Under the pieces are notes generated by a model. It made no database searches, was not told the DNA's origin, and saw only the letters and a list, made by a program, of their open reading frames with translations. A stretch of DNA of 64,000 bases from NCBI RefSeq assembly GCF_000520955.1, contig NZ_JACC01000040.1, positions 1 through 64,000 on the forward strand. The letters run 5' to 3'. Source of the DNA: Aquimarina pacifica (GTDB lineage Bacteria; Bacteroidota; Bacteroidia; Flavobacteriales; Flavobacteriaceae). Shown piece by piece: positions 7,506-15,903 of the stretch (positions are counted from its first letter, which is position 1; each line of letters starts with the position of its first letter). The translations under genes and the position numbers were made by a program.

Positions 7506-9842
7506 ATGAAAAATATATTTGTTTTGGCCTTAGCTCTATTATTAGGGTTATATAGTCATGCACAAACCGTTTATACAGGAAAAGTAACCGACAACTCTAA
7601 TAATTCATTACCTGGGGCAACAATAGTAGCCATAAATACTCCTACTAATGGAGTAATGACAGATAACGAAGGAAACTTCTCTATTACTTTAGATACATCA
7701 AAAAAAGTAACTATAAGTTTTATCGGATACCAAAGTAAAACAGTATCCTTACGCGATACACCAACTATAATTAGACTAACCAGAGACGATGTTGCATTAG
7801 AAGAAGTGGTCGTATCATCAGCTAGTAGAGAAATTCAAAAAAGATCTGAGGTTCCTGGATCTATCGCCACAATTACGGCACAATCTATTGCAGAAACCAA
7901 AGCATTAGGTATCGATCAACTTGTAAATCAAGTTCCGGGAGTATATATGTCTACATCAAGAGCAGCGAGCAATGAGCAGCATTTTATGGCTGTACGTTCT
8001 CCTATTTCTACCAAATCATTGTTTCTATATTTAGAAGATGGTTTGCAAATACGACCCACTTCTGTCTTTAATCATAACGCCTTATTAGAAATGAACGACA
8101 TTTCTTATGGTAGAATTGAGGTTTTAAAAGGTCCTGCATCAAGTATTTATGGTAGTGAATCTATAGGTGGTAGTTTTAACTTTATTACCAAAAACCCAAC
8201 AGAAAAACTAAGTGGAAGCATTGGTTTTCAGACAAATGATATTGGTCTAAGCCGTTATGAAGGTGAAGTTTCTGATCAAGTAAATGACAAACTAGGCTTT
8301 TACCTTGGTGGGCATTTCGTAAAACGAAAAGACGGACCTATATCACACAGTGATTATGAGAAATTTGCAACTACACTAAAAACAGTATACGATGCTTCTC
8401 CTACAACTAAATGGACCACCGTTTTTGATATCATTAAGTATCGATCGGATATGTCAGGATCCTTAAGTGAAGATGACTATACCAGTGGTAATTATGAAAG
8501 TGATCAAACCTTTACAGAAAGAGACGCAACTGCGTTTAGAATGAGAAGTACCTTAGATAAATTCTGGAACGATCGCAACAAAACCTCTTTTAACTTTATA
8601 TATCGCAATAATCGAATGGACCAATTGCCTTCTTATAGAGTTCGACAATCAAGAACAGACGGAGTACTTACAGGTACTGGTTCAGGAGAAATTAATTCTA
8701 ATCAATTTTCTAGCTATGTCGGACTTATACAGCATAAACTAGACTTCGACTTTGCCAACTCTTCACTTATTTTAGGAGGAACAGCAGATTATTCTCCGCA
8801 AGAATATGTCGCCGAAACTATTGATGTAATTGTAGATACAGCAACTGGTCAAAATATCGAATACTCAATTAATTCAGGAGACTACATTCTTAATTACGAA
8901 GCTGGTATATTTAATTACGCAGGATTTATTCAATATGAAGTTTCACCATTAGAGCAACTCAAAATTACAGCCGCATTACGATATGATAGTTTTGAGTATG
9001 ATTATGATAATATGGTAGAGGATATTGTAGATACAGAGGACTCTGTTGATGACTATTCTAACCTCACTCCAAAATTAGGATTGAATTATAACTTTGACAA
9101 AAATAAAGGGATATACCTAAATTACTCACAAGGATTTACGCCTCCACAGGTATCGACACTTTACCGAAGCGGAGATGAGTTACAAGGTATTAAACCGAGT
9201 CAATACCACAATTATGAAATTGGTGGATATTATACGATTCCTGCTAAACTAAAGCTTGATGTAGCGGTATATCTTCTAGATGGTAAAAATACATTAATTA
9301 CCCTGCGGGATGAGGAAGACAACTTTTATAGTACAAATGCAGGAGAAACTCAGTCATACGGAATCGAATATGGGATTACCTATATCCCTATCGAGGGACT
9401 ATCGCTTACACATAATGGTAGTTATGCAAAACATCGATATATTGATTTCTATGAAGATGGTATTGACTACTCTGATACAGACCGAGAAACAGCTCCCAAT
9501 CTATTAGGAACTACATTGATAACTTATAGAAATACATTACAAAATGGTGTTGGTTATAGTCTAACTGCAGAACACGAATTAGTAGGTGCGTACAATACAA
9601 GTTTCGAAGGACAGGTAGAAAATGAAGATGGTAGTACGAGTACCGCTACATACGATGGGCATAGTATTTTTAACCTAAGAGCTACAGTAAACTTCAAAGG
9701 TTTCGAAATCTGGGGACATGCCCTTAATATTTTAGATGAATTGTATGCAGCTAGAGCTTCCTATAATTCTTACAGTAGTCAAAATAGTTATACCATCGGA
9801 AATCCTAGAGCATTTCATCTTGGTTTACGGTACAATTTTTAA
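7506..9842 (+). CDS. TonB-dependent outer-membrane receptor
   Basis: 778 residues. A signal peptide (ends YSHAQ) is followed by a CarboxypepD-reg-like domain (about 22-95; YTGKVTDNSNNSLPGATI) and a plug domain (about 110-230; DQLVNQVPGVYMST, IEVLKGPASSIYGSESIGG). A 22-strand-type barrel follows, ending FHLGLRYNF. It imports a ligand across the outer membrane with TonB energy. The next gene is a PepSY reductase-like protein, an arrangement usual for siderophore or copper/iron uptake. Upstream is a Met-rich porin-like protein, so a metal or metal chelate is the likely substrate. An 8-bp hairpin separates it from the PepSY gene. Confidence 0.93.
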   Translation: MKNIFVLALALLLGLYSHAQTVYTGKVTDNSNNSLPGATIVAINTPTNGVMTDNEGNFSITLDTSKKVTISFIGYQSKTVSLRDTPTIIRLTRDDVALEEVVVSSASREIQKRSEVPGSIATITAQSIAETKALGIDQLVNQVPGVYMSTSRAASNEQHFMAVRSPISTKSLFLYLEDGLQIRPTSVFNHNALLEMNDISYGRIEVLKGPASSIYGSESIGGSFNFITKNPTEKLSGSIGFQTNDIGLSRYEGEVSDQVNDKLGFYLGGHFVKRKDGPISHSDYEKFATTLKTVYDASPTTKWTTVFDIIKYRSDMSGSLSEDDYTSGNYESDQTFTERDATAFRMRSTLDKFWNDRNKTSFNFIYRNNRMDQLPSYRVRQSRTDGVLTGTGSGEINSNQFSSYVGLIQHKLDFDFANSSLILGGTADYSPQEYVAETIDVIVDTATGQNIEYSINSGDYILNYEAGIFNYAGFIQYEVSPLEQLKITAALRYDSFEYDYDNMVEDIVDTEDSVDDYSNLTPKLGLNYNFDKNKGIYLNYSQGFTPPQVSTLYRSGDELQGIKPSQYHNYEIGGYYTIPAKLKLDVAVYLLDGKNTLITLRDEEDNFYSTNAGETQSYGIEYGITYIPIEGLSLTHNGSYAKHRYIDFYEDGIDYSDTDRETAPNLLGTTLITYRNTLQNGVGYSLTAEHELVGAYNTSFEGQVENEDGSTSTATYDGHSIFNLRATVNFKGFEIWGHALNILDELYAARASYNSYSSQNSYTIGNPRAFHLGLRYNF

Positions 9843-9850
9843 CAAAAAAA

Positions 9851-9881
9851 GACAGGCAATTTGGTATACAAACTGCCTGTC
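9851..9881 (+). promoter_or_regulatory. Intercistronic hairpin between TonB receptor and PepSY gene
   Basis: Perfect 8-bp inverted repeat GACAGGCA...TGCCTGTC with a 15-base loop, 9 bases after the receptor stop and 12 before the next start. No T-run follows on the + strand, so it is more likely an mRNA stabiliser or attenuator than a full terminator. On the - strand it is followed by seven Ts. Confidence 0.5.
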
Positions 9882-9892
9882 GTATAAATGAT

Positions 9893-11161
9893 ATGAAAAA
9901 GAACGAAAAACTAAACAAATGGTTATGGAAATGGCATTTTATATCGGGGATCATTTCGCTTCCTTTTATTCTCATCTTGTCGATTACGGGAATCATTTAT
10001 TTGTTTAAGGCTGATTATGACGCTCCCAGACAAAAACATATAAAAGAGGTGGTCGTTACGGGTACCCCTTTGACACTACAAAAACAGTGGGAAATTGTAA
10101 AGAAAGAAGCAAAAAAGCAACCTACTGCAATGATAATGCCTACAGCAACAAATAGGGCTACAGAATTTGTTTCCGGACGTTTTAGTCATAAAAAAAGCAC
10201 ATATATAAACCCATACACAGGTACAATTTCAGGTACAATTTCACCAAAAGATTCTGCCATGTTTACAGTAAGAAAACTGCATGGAGAATTACTAATGGGT
10301 ACGTTTGGTACAAAGATCATTGAAGCTATTGCCAGCTGGATGGTGGTGTTAATTCTCACGGGTTTGTATGTTTGGTGGCCAGGAAAAGGATGGAGTATCA
10401 AAGGCTTTTTTATTCCTCGTATAAAAAATGGAAAACGCACTTTTTATAGAGATCTACATGCAATTACCGGATTTTGGTTTTCTATACTATTGCTTATGAT
10501 TCTGGCAGGAGGATTTCCTTGGACCGATGTGTTTGGTAGTAATTTTAAAACACTACAAAAAATAACCAATACAGGATTTCCTAGCAGTTGGAGTGGTAGA
10601 CAAGTAAACTCTACTTCTGATAGTAATATCAAAAAAACAATTACCCTTGATCGAATGGTTACCATCGCCAAAGAACTAAACTTACCTGGTGAGGTAACTG
10701 TTCAATTTCCTAAAGGAGAAAAAGGGATTTATAGCGTTTCTAATTCTATTCCTTCTAATCTTAACGAACAAAAAAAAGTACATTTTGATCAGTATACAGG
10801 TCAAAAAATACTAGGTAATAATTGGAAAGATGTCGGTATTTTAATGCGAGGTCGAATGTGGTTTATGGCTTTCCATCAAGGAGAGTTTGGTGTATGGAAC
10901 TGGGTTCTAATGCTTATCACAGCCACTGCATTAGCGATCATGAGCATTGCAGCAATTGTATCTTATAATATGCGCAAGAAAAGACGTCGTTGGGGAGTTC
11001 CCAAAGTACCAGCTTCATTTAAAGCGGGTTATGGCATTATCATTCTTATAATTCTACTCAGTATACTATTTCCGTTATTTGGGCTTAGTCTTTTATTTAT
11101 TTTAGGAATTGAATATTATCAAAAACGAATAGATCGTAAAAACCAGCTGCGAAATGCATAA
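9893..11161 (+). CDS. PepSY-associated TM protein (putative metal reductase)
   Basis: 422 residues. A first transmembrane helix (about 15-40) is followed by a PepSY-type periplasmic domain and further helices at about 140-162, 190-212, 325-350 and 375-405, with conserved HGELLMG, RDLHAITG and FHQGEFG blocks. These PepSY_TM proteins often sit beside TonB siderophore receptors and some act as ferric or ferric-siderophore reductases. The His residues in HGE, RDLHA and FHQG could bind haem. It follows the TonB receptor after 50 bases, on the same strand. Confidence 0.85.
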   Translation: MKKNEKLNKWLWKWHFISGIISLPFILILSITGIIYLFKADYDAPRQKHIKEVVVTGTPLTLQKQWEIVKKEAKKQPTAMIMPTATNRATEFVSGRFSHKKSTYINPYTGTISGTISPKDSAMFTVRKLHGELLMGTFGTKIIEAIASWMVVLILTGLYVWWPGKGWSIKGFFIPRIKNGKRTFYRDLHAITGFWFSILLLMILAGGFPWTDVFGSNFKTLQKITNTGFPSSWSGRQVNSTSDSNIKKTITLDRMVTIAKELNLPGEVTVQFPKGEKGIYSVSNSIPSNLNEQKKVHFDQYTGQKILGNNWKDVGILMRGRMWFMAFHQGEFGVWNWVLMLITATALAIMSIAAIVSYNMRKKRRRWGVPKVPASFKAGYGIIILIILLSILFPLFGLSLLFILGIEYYQKRIDRKNQLRNA

Positions 11162-11228
11162 ACCGCCTTTAAAAACTACGACTCTGTAAAAAAACAATAT
11201 ATTTGAACAATCACTAATACCGAAAAAC

Positions 11229-11669
11229 ATGAAAAAATCAGCCATCACCATATTTATAATAGCTATTAGCACCTCTTTTTTATTCTCCTGTAACGACAAT
11301 GCAAAAAAAGAAAAAGAGTTTGATGACCTAATGCAGCAAGTAATAGATGTTCATGACGAAGTAATGCCCAAAATTGGAAATATAGGTTCATTAATCAAAA
11401 AATTAGAGGCAAAAGTTGATACTACTGCGGCAAGTGCTCCCTACATAAAGGCGCAAGAGGATCTTAAAGGATCTTATGATTTTATGATGGAATGGATGCA
11501 AGACTTTAGCAAAAAATTTCCTTACAATGAAGAAATAACAGCAGATGACAAAGAGAAGTTTGAAGCAAAAATGAAAACTCTTAAAGAAGAAGAAATTGAG
11601 GTAAATACTTTAAAAGAGCAAATAAACTCTAGTATTGATAATGCAAAAAGACTTTTAGGAGAATCCTAA
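11229..11669 (+). CDS. Helical lipoprotein of unknown function
   Basis: 146 residues with a lipobox (FLFSC) after a basic N-terminus. The rest is Lys/Glu-rich and helical, probably coiled coil, with D-LMQQVIDVHDEVMPKIG and a Met/Trp segment (YDFMMEWMQDF). It resembles short flavobacterial lipoproteins sometimes misnamed 'viral A-type inclusion protein'. It is the last gene of the TonB/PepSY locus and its 3' end contains a 9-bp inverted repeat. His and Met residues (VHDEVM, MMEWM) could contact metal, but this is not shown. Confidence 0.7.
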   Translation: MKKSAITIFIIAISTSFLFSCNDNAKKEKEFDDLMQQVIDVHDEVMPKIGNIGSLIKKLEAKVDTTAASAPYIKAQEDLKGSYDFMMEWMQDFSKKFPYNEEITADDKEKFEAKMKTLKEEEIEVNTLKEQINSSIDNAKRLLGES

Positions 11670-11690
11670 AAGCTATAAGAACCTTTATAC

Positions 11691-11733
11691 GTGGTTTACA
11701 CTTTTTGGTGATCATCAAAAAAGTGTAAACCAC
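11691..11733 (+). terminator. Strong intrinsic terminator-like hairpin
   Basis: Sixteen-bp inverted repeat (GTGGTTTACACTTTTT and its complement) around a 10-11 base loop, downstream of the lipoprotein gene. T-rich DNA follows. Confidence 0.75.
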
Positions 11734-11791
11734 TTTGTATTTTACAAAAATGTTTTACTTTAGCGAGTGCAACAAATCAATACTAATATCA

Positions 11792-12616
11792 ATGAAACAA
11801 ATTATTCTATTTACTAGTACGCTACTTATCTGTTCTTTATCTCTAAATGCTCAGAAAAAAAAAGATCTTCTTGATGAAATTGAAACATTAAGAACAGAAC
11901 TTAAAAACACAAAATCAGAACTCTCTGATGCACGCAAAACTTCAAAAGCCAAACAAGGTCAAATTGAAGGTATGGAGGCACAGATGAATGATCTTAAAGA
12001 AACCAATACTTCGCTACTTACCCAAATGAGTAGTTTTACCGAATTATCAAATAAAAAGGCCAAAAACCTAGAGACTTCTTTAAAAAACCTTCAGGAGAAA
12101 GACAAACAACTCAAGGTTATTAATGACGCTCTTACTAAGAGTGACTCTACAAAACTAGCTACACTTACAGTTTTTAAAAATGCATTGGGTGATAGCGGTA
12201 GTATCGGGGTAAAAAATGGAATGGTTCTTATTACAATCCCCAACACAAAATTATTTGGGGATAATGATAAGAGTATTGTAATTGACGAAAAAGGAAAAGG
12301 AATTCTAAGTAAAATCGCCACTGCGCTTAACGGAAAATCGAATCTAAAACTTATTGTAGAAGGAAATAGCAATGCACTTAACCTTAAAGATAAGACCATA
12401 AAAGACAATTGGGCATTAAGTTCTCTACAAGCCGCTGCTATTGTGAGCGCTCTTCAAAAAGATTATAAGGTAAATCCTAAAAGATTAGAAGTTCTGGCAA
12501 AAAGCGAATACGGTACCGAAGGTATAGAAACAGTAACTCGATTAATTATTGACCCAGAATTTGATCAATTTTATAGCTTAGTCAAAGAAAATATGAAAAA
12601 TAATTCTAAACAGTAA
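11792..12616 (+). CDS. OmpA-family protein with coiled coil
   Basis: About 274 residues from the ATG at 11792, which gives a normal signal peptide (ending SLNAQ); the frame-open start at 11735 would bury it. After the signal come about 100 residues of coiled coil (EIETLRTELKNTKSELSDA..). An OmpA-like peptidoglycan-binding domain follows (IDEKGKGILSKIATALNG..LIVEGNSNA..NWALSSLQAAAIVSAL..VNPKRLEVLAKSEYG). It probably links the outer membrane to the cell wall. It stands alone between two strong terminators. Confidence 0.85.
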   Translation: MKQIILFTSTLLICSLSLNAQKKKDLLDEIETLRTELKNTKSELSDARKTSKAKQGQIEGMEAQMNDLKETNTSLLTQMSSFTELSNKKAKNLETSLKNLQEKDKQLKVINDALTKSDSTKLATLTVFKNALGDSGSIGVKNGMVLITIPNTKLFGDNDKSIVIDEKGKGILSKIATALNGKSNLKLIVEGNSNALNLKDKTIKDNWALSSLQAAAIVSALQKDYKVNPKRLEVLAKSEYGTEGIETVTRLIIDPEFDQFYSLVKENMKNNSKQ

Positions 12617-12637
12617 GTATCGAAAATATTCAACCAT

Positions 12638-12671
12638 AAAAAAATCCAATCAGAAATGATTGGATTTTTTT
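12638..12671. terminator. Bidirectional intrinsic terminator
   Basis: Fifteen-bp inverted repeat (AAATCCAATCA core, loop GAAA) flanked by A- and T-runs, 22 bases after the OmpA gene. It can stop transcription from both sides, including read-through from tRNA-Pro(GGG) on the - strand. Confidence 0.85.
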
Positions 12672-12758
12672 ATTCAGTATTTATTCTGCATCAACAGAGT
12701 ACCTGCTACGCTAGAAAAAAAATTAGGCTACCCAGAAAGGATAGCCTACTTATATTCG

Positions 12759-12833
12759 TCGGGTAGAGAGGATTCGAACCTCCGATCTCTGGTCCCCCAG
12801 ACCAGCACTTTAACCGGACTAAGCTACTACCCG
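12759..12833 (-). tRNA. tRNA-Pro(GGG)
   Basis: On the - strand the sequence folds as a cloverleaf: acceptor stem CGGGTAG/CTACCCG with discriminator A, D-arm GCTTAGTCCGG, anticodon stem CTGGT/ACCAG enclosing CTGGGGG (anticodon GGG), and T-arm GGAGG-TTCGAAT-CCTCT. CCA is not encoded. A + strand open frame over this tRNA is spurious. Confidence 0.95.
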
Positions 12834-12887
12834 AATTTTAAAAAATGTTTTACATTATGTAGAAACTATATCGCTGAGTCCCCTACC

Positions 12888-12927
12888 CCATTAGAGTTGT
12901 TGATCCAGACTAAGCTACTACCAAAAA
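12888..12927 (-). pseudogene. Probable tRNA remnant (5' half)
   Basis: On the - strand GGTAGTAGCTTAGTCTGGATC closely matches the 5' acceptor/D-arm part of the adjacent tRNA-Pro (GGTAGTAGCTTAGTCCGG). No anticodon stem or T-arm can be matched after it. It is probably a decayed duplicate or a leftover from an integration or excision event at the tRNA. Confidence 0.5.
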
Positions 12928-12955
12928 ACCGATTGCAAATATAATAATCTTAGTC

Positions 12956-13993
12956 TTAAATTGAAGGATTATTATTCTTATCTAATATTTTAATCATTTT
13001 AAACGATTTCAACAAATGAAATAATCCCGGAAGAATAACAGCTCCACCTATGATAAGGGATATTCCTAATACATTTATAACGGATACAGGTGCCAAATTA
13101 TCAAGTAAACTGATACGTTGATTTTGGGTAATTATAATATTCGGAAAATGAGAAACAAGTGCAGCTAATAAAATCAAAAACACCTGAAACCCCGCAAAAA
13201 ACCGACTCCATACCTTATTTCCCGCTTTGATTGTTCTCCATAGTGGCACCAGTAATAAAGCAGAAATGACTACAGCTACAATTGCATATGTATTAGTTAT
13301 AAATTCATAGACAAATACACTTTTTGTTACATATCCATATATAAAAGTAAAAAGTCCCAATATGAAAACGATGATCGATGCTACAACTGATTTCCTGATA
13401 TAGATATGCTGATTATCTTCTTCTGATTCGCCAATCAATAAAACAGATGACAAAAATGCACATAAAGCCGCAAAAAAGAATCCAATAAGGATGCTAAACA
13501 TATTACACCAAGGTTTTATAAATGCTTCAAAAAATGTTAATGTCCCTATATCTTCTACTATTATTATTTGACCACTAATCAAAGCTCCGAATACGATTCC
13601 TAAAAATACGGGAGTAATCAAACTAGATATTTTAAACAGGGTATCATAGAGTTTTTGAGAATTATCAATAATCGCATCGTAATGTCTAAATACAAAGGCC
13701 ACTCCTCTAAGTGTAACCCCTAGTAATACGATAGTAAGAGGTAAATGCAGGTAGATCACAATTATGTTATAGTATTCGGGAAATGCTATCCATAAAATAA
13801 CAATCAAAATAATAATCCAAATGTGATTGGCTTCCCAAACGGGTCCCATCACTCTGTAAATCGTTTTTTTGGTAATTTTTTGATTCTCCTTAGAAGAAAA
13901 TAATTCAACGATTCCTGCACCATAGTCTGCACCTCCTAAAACCACATACAAAAACAATGAAAACATCAAGAAAAATAAAACAACATATAACAT
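12956..13993 (-). CDS. cydB: Cytochrome bd ubiquinol oxidase subunit II
   Basis: 345 residues, almost entirely transmembrane (8-9 helices). It has the family's early GGADYGAGIVEL motif and ANHIWIIILIVILWIAFP helix. With CydA it forms the cytoplasmic-membrane bd oxidase, which reduces O2 to water with menaquinol at high oxygen affinity and without proton pumping. It lies one base downstream of cydA, so the two are translated from one transcript. Length and motifs are normal, so the identification is secure. Confidence 0.95.
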   Translation of the reverse strand: MLYVVLFFLMFSLFLYVVLGGADYGAGIVELFSSKENQKITKKTIYRVMGPVWEANHIWIIILIVILWIAFPEYYNIIVIYLHLPLTIVLLGVTLRGVAFVFRHYDAIIDNSQKLYDTLFKISSLITPVFLGIVFGALISGQIIIVEDIGTLTFFEAFIKPWCNMFSILIGFFFAALCAFLSSVLLIGESEEDNQHIYIRKSVVASIIVFILGLFTFIYGYVTKSVFVYEFITNTYAIVAVVISALLLVPLWRTIKAGNKVWSRFFAGFQVFLILLAALVSHFPNIIITQNQRISLLDNLAPVSVINVLGISLIIGGAVILPGLFHLLKSFKMIKILDKNNNPSI

Positions 13994-13994
13994 A

Positions 13995-15296
13995 TTAATG
14001 ATTTGAGGAGTTAAGTACTTTTATCTGACGGATCATCAGCCAAGTCACAGCGACTGATAACGTAAGATAAACAACAATATACGTATAGAAACTAACAACT
14101 ATACCCGGCATAGGCGTTACTGCATCTTTTGTTCTCATTATTTTATGAATGATCCAGGGTTGTCGCCCTACTTCGGTAACAATCCAACCTGCTTCTAAGG
14201 CTATAAAGCCCATTGGTGCCAGTAACACAAACAATAACCAGTATTTCTGATTTGCAAACCATTGTTTCTTTTTAAGAGATACAAAGTATAACAAACCGGC
14301 CAAAAGTAAAAGAGATCCTATCCCTACCATGATCTGAAAAGCATAATGTACCATGGGCACATTGGGGTGTTCGTCTTTAGGAAAATCGTTCAGTCCTTTT
14401 ACTTCTGCATCAAAATCCCCGAATGCTAAAAAAGAGAGCATTCCTGGGATTGCTATTTTGTACTTGACCTCTTGAGTTTCTGCGTCTACTAATCCTCCTA
14501 TATACAGGGGCGCTCCTTTTTCTGTATTATAATGCGCCTCCATTGCCGCTAATTTTACAGGCTGTCGTGTAGCAATATCTTTTGCAGAAATATCACCACT
14601 GATAGGCTGTAGAATTGCCGCTATGGCACCAAAAGTAATAGCAATCTTAAAGGCTTCTTTATGCAAAGCTACCTTGCGCCCTTTATACACCTGAAATGCA
14701 TGAATCCCTGCGACTGCAAAACCTGTAGCTGTAAAAGCCGCCAATGTCATGTGTAGCGCCTGGGTAAACCAAGCTGGATTAAGCATAGCTGCCACAGGAT
14801 CTATATTAAGAAATTGTCCATCTATATAATCAAATCCGCTGGGTGAATTCATCCATCCATTTGCTGCGACGACCAAAATACCCGAAGCCACCCCAGAAAC
14901 CCCAATAATAACTCCGGTAAACCAATGAAATCGCTCGGGCAACTTATCCCATCCATATAAATAAAACCCTAGTGCAATTGCTTCTACAAAAAAAGCAGCA
15001 CCCTCTAATGAAAAAGGCATGCCTATAATCGGTCCTGCATGTTTCATAAACTCTGGCCATAATAGCCCCAGTTCAAAGGACAGTGCAGTACCCGAAACGG
15101 CACCCGTAACAAAAAATATAGCGACCCCTTTTTGCCAAGATTTCGTAAGTGTAAGATAAAGTGGATCACGTGTTTTTAGCCATTTATAATGCGATAGCAC
15201 CATAAAAAATGGCATGACCATACCAATACAAGCAAAAACAATATGAAATATAAGGGTAAATGCCATCTGGAGCCTTGCAGCATCGAGGTTTTCCAT
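13995..15296 (-). CDS. cydA: Cytochrome bd ubiquinol oxidase subunit I (short Q-loop)
   Basis: 433 residues, typical of the short-Q-loop (CIO-like) CydA rather than the roughly 520-residue E. coli form. Visible are LQMAFTLIFHIVFACIGM with the haem-ligand His, FELGLLWPEFM with the conserved Glu, and GRQPWIIHKIMRT. It binds haems b558, b595 and d and oxidises menaquinol. The first gene of cydAB; the promoter is probably in 15297-15400. The operon points away from the tRNA-Pro(TGG)/ICE junction and belongs to the chromosome. Confidence 0.95.
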   Translation of the reverse strand: MENLDAARLQMAFTLIFHIVFACIGMVMPFFMVLSHYKWLKTRDPLYLTLTKSWQKGVAIFFVTGAVSGTALSFELGLLWPEFMKHAGPIIGMPFSLEGAAFFVEAIALGFYLYGWDKLPERFHWFTGVIIGVSGVASGILVVAANGWMNSPSGFDYIDGQFLNIDPVAAMLNPAWFTQALHMTLAAFTATGFAVAGIHAFQVYKGRKVALHKEAFKIAITFGAIAAILQPISGDISAKDIATRQPVKLAAMEAHYNTEKGAPLYIGGLVDAETQEVKYKIAIPGMLSFLAFGDFDAEVKGLNDFPKDEHPNVPMVHYAFQIMVGIGSLLLLAGLLYFVSLKKKQWFANQKYWLLFVLLAPMGFIALEAGWIVTEVGRQPWIIHKIMRTKDAVTPMPGIVVSFYTYIVVYLTLSVAVTWLMIRQIKVLNSSNH

Positions 15297-15574
15297 AGAA
15301 GAAATTTAGAAGTATTTGAACTTTTTTTTGCAGCATAAAGATACGACACAAAGCCCGATTTATGAAGAAACTAACCATACTTTAACCTTGCTTTATTATA
15401 ATACCCAAAGGATTTTATAATACCATTTTTTAGGAGTCTCAAAAGGGAGTCCAAATAGAGAAACTGGAGAAGCGCCTCTTAATTTCAACTTTAAAATAAT
15501 ATTTTTAATTTTTGAGCGCAAAAATCAAATAGGTTTATTTATATTTGCACCCTTCTTAGGAAGAAGCTATGCCT
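15297..15574. other. Divergent intergenic region, cydA and tRNA-Pro promoters
   Basis: 278 bases. A TATCTTTA (-7-like) on the - strand at about 15336 may serve cydAB. TATATTTG at 15540-15547 on the + strand matches TAnnTTTG and lies 28 bases before the tRNA, so it probably drives it. No gene is seen. Confidence 0.45.
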
Positions 15575-15649
15575 CGGGGTGTAGCGTAGCCCGGTTATCG
15601 CGCCGCGTTTGGGACGCGGAGGTCGCAGGTTCGAATCCTGCCACCCCGA
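15575..15649 (+). tRNA. tRNA-Pro(TGG), ICE integration site
   Basis: Full cloverleaf: acceptor CGGGGTG/CACCCCG, discriminator A, anticodon stem CCGCG/CGCGG with loop TTTGGGA (anticodon TGG), T-arm GCAGG-TTCGAAT-CCTGC. CCA is not encoded. An integrase gene starts 255 bases downstream and an ICE follows, so the 3' part of this tRNA is the likely attachment site. Confidence 0.95.
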
Positions 15650-15673
15650 CAAATTATAGTATCAATCTATAAC

Positions 15674-15707
15674 AAAAACCTGTTAATCGTATGATTTTCA
15701 GGTTTTT
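15674..15707 (+). terminator. Terminator after tRNA-Pro(TGG)
   Basis: Perfect 9-bp stem AAAAACCTG/CAGGTTTTT with a 16-base loop, followed by CTGTTTTT. It ends tRNA transcription and shields the integrase gene. Confidence 0.8.
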
Positions 15708-15850
15708 CTGTTTTTAAGAATATCATAAGAATTGATATGTTTTGATTAAAAATGTCAACAAATCGGATAACAAATTAAAATTTCAAAAAGTGTTGACCAG
15801 ATTTATGACCAACGGTCTGCTAATCAATAAATAAATGTATCTTTATAAGT

Positions 15851-15863
15851 GATTTGACTTTCG
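15851..15863 (+). promoter_or_regulatory. Repeated 13-mer GATTTGACTTTCG, copy 1 (int)
   Basis: The exact sequence also occurs at 33591-33603 and, on the - strand, at 55250-55262. Here it lies 40 bases before the integrase start, followed by TCTGATAACAA. Confidence 0.6.
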
Positions 15864-15903
15864 TCTGATAACAACGAATTATTGTTAACTAAAAGACGAA
15901 ATA

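Noticed and set aside
12660..12944. Open frame of 94 codons on the + strand
   Set aside because: It lies antisense to tRNA-Pro(GGG) and its remnant; the GREDSNLRSLVPQTSTLTGLSYYP-type translation is a well-known artefact of tRNA genes.
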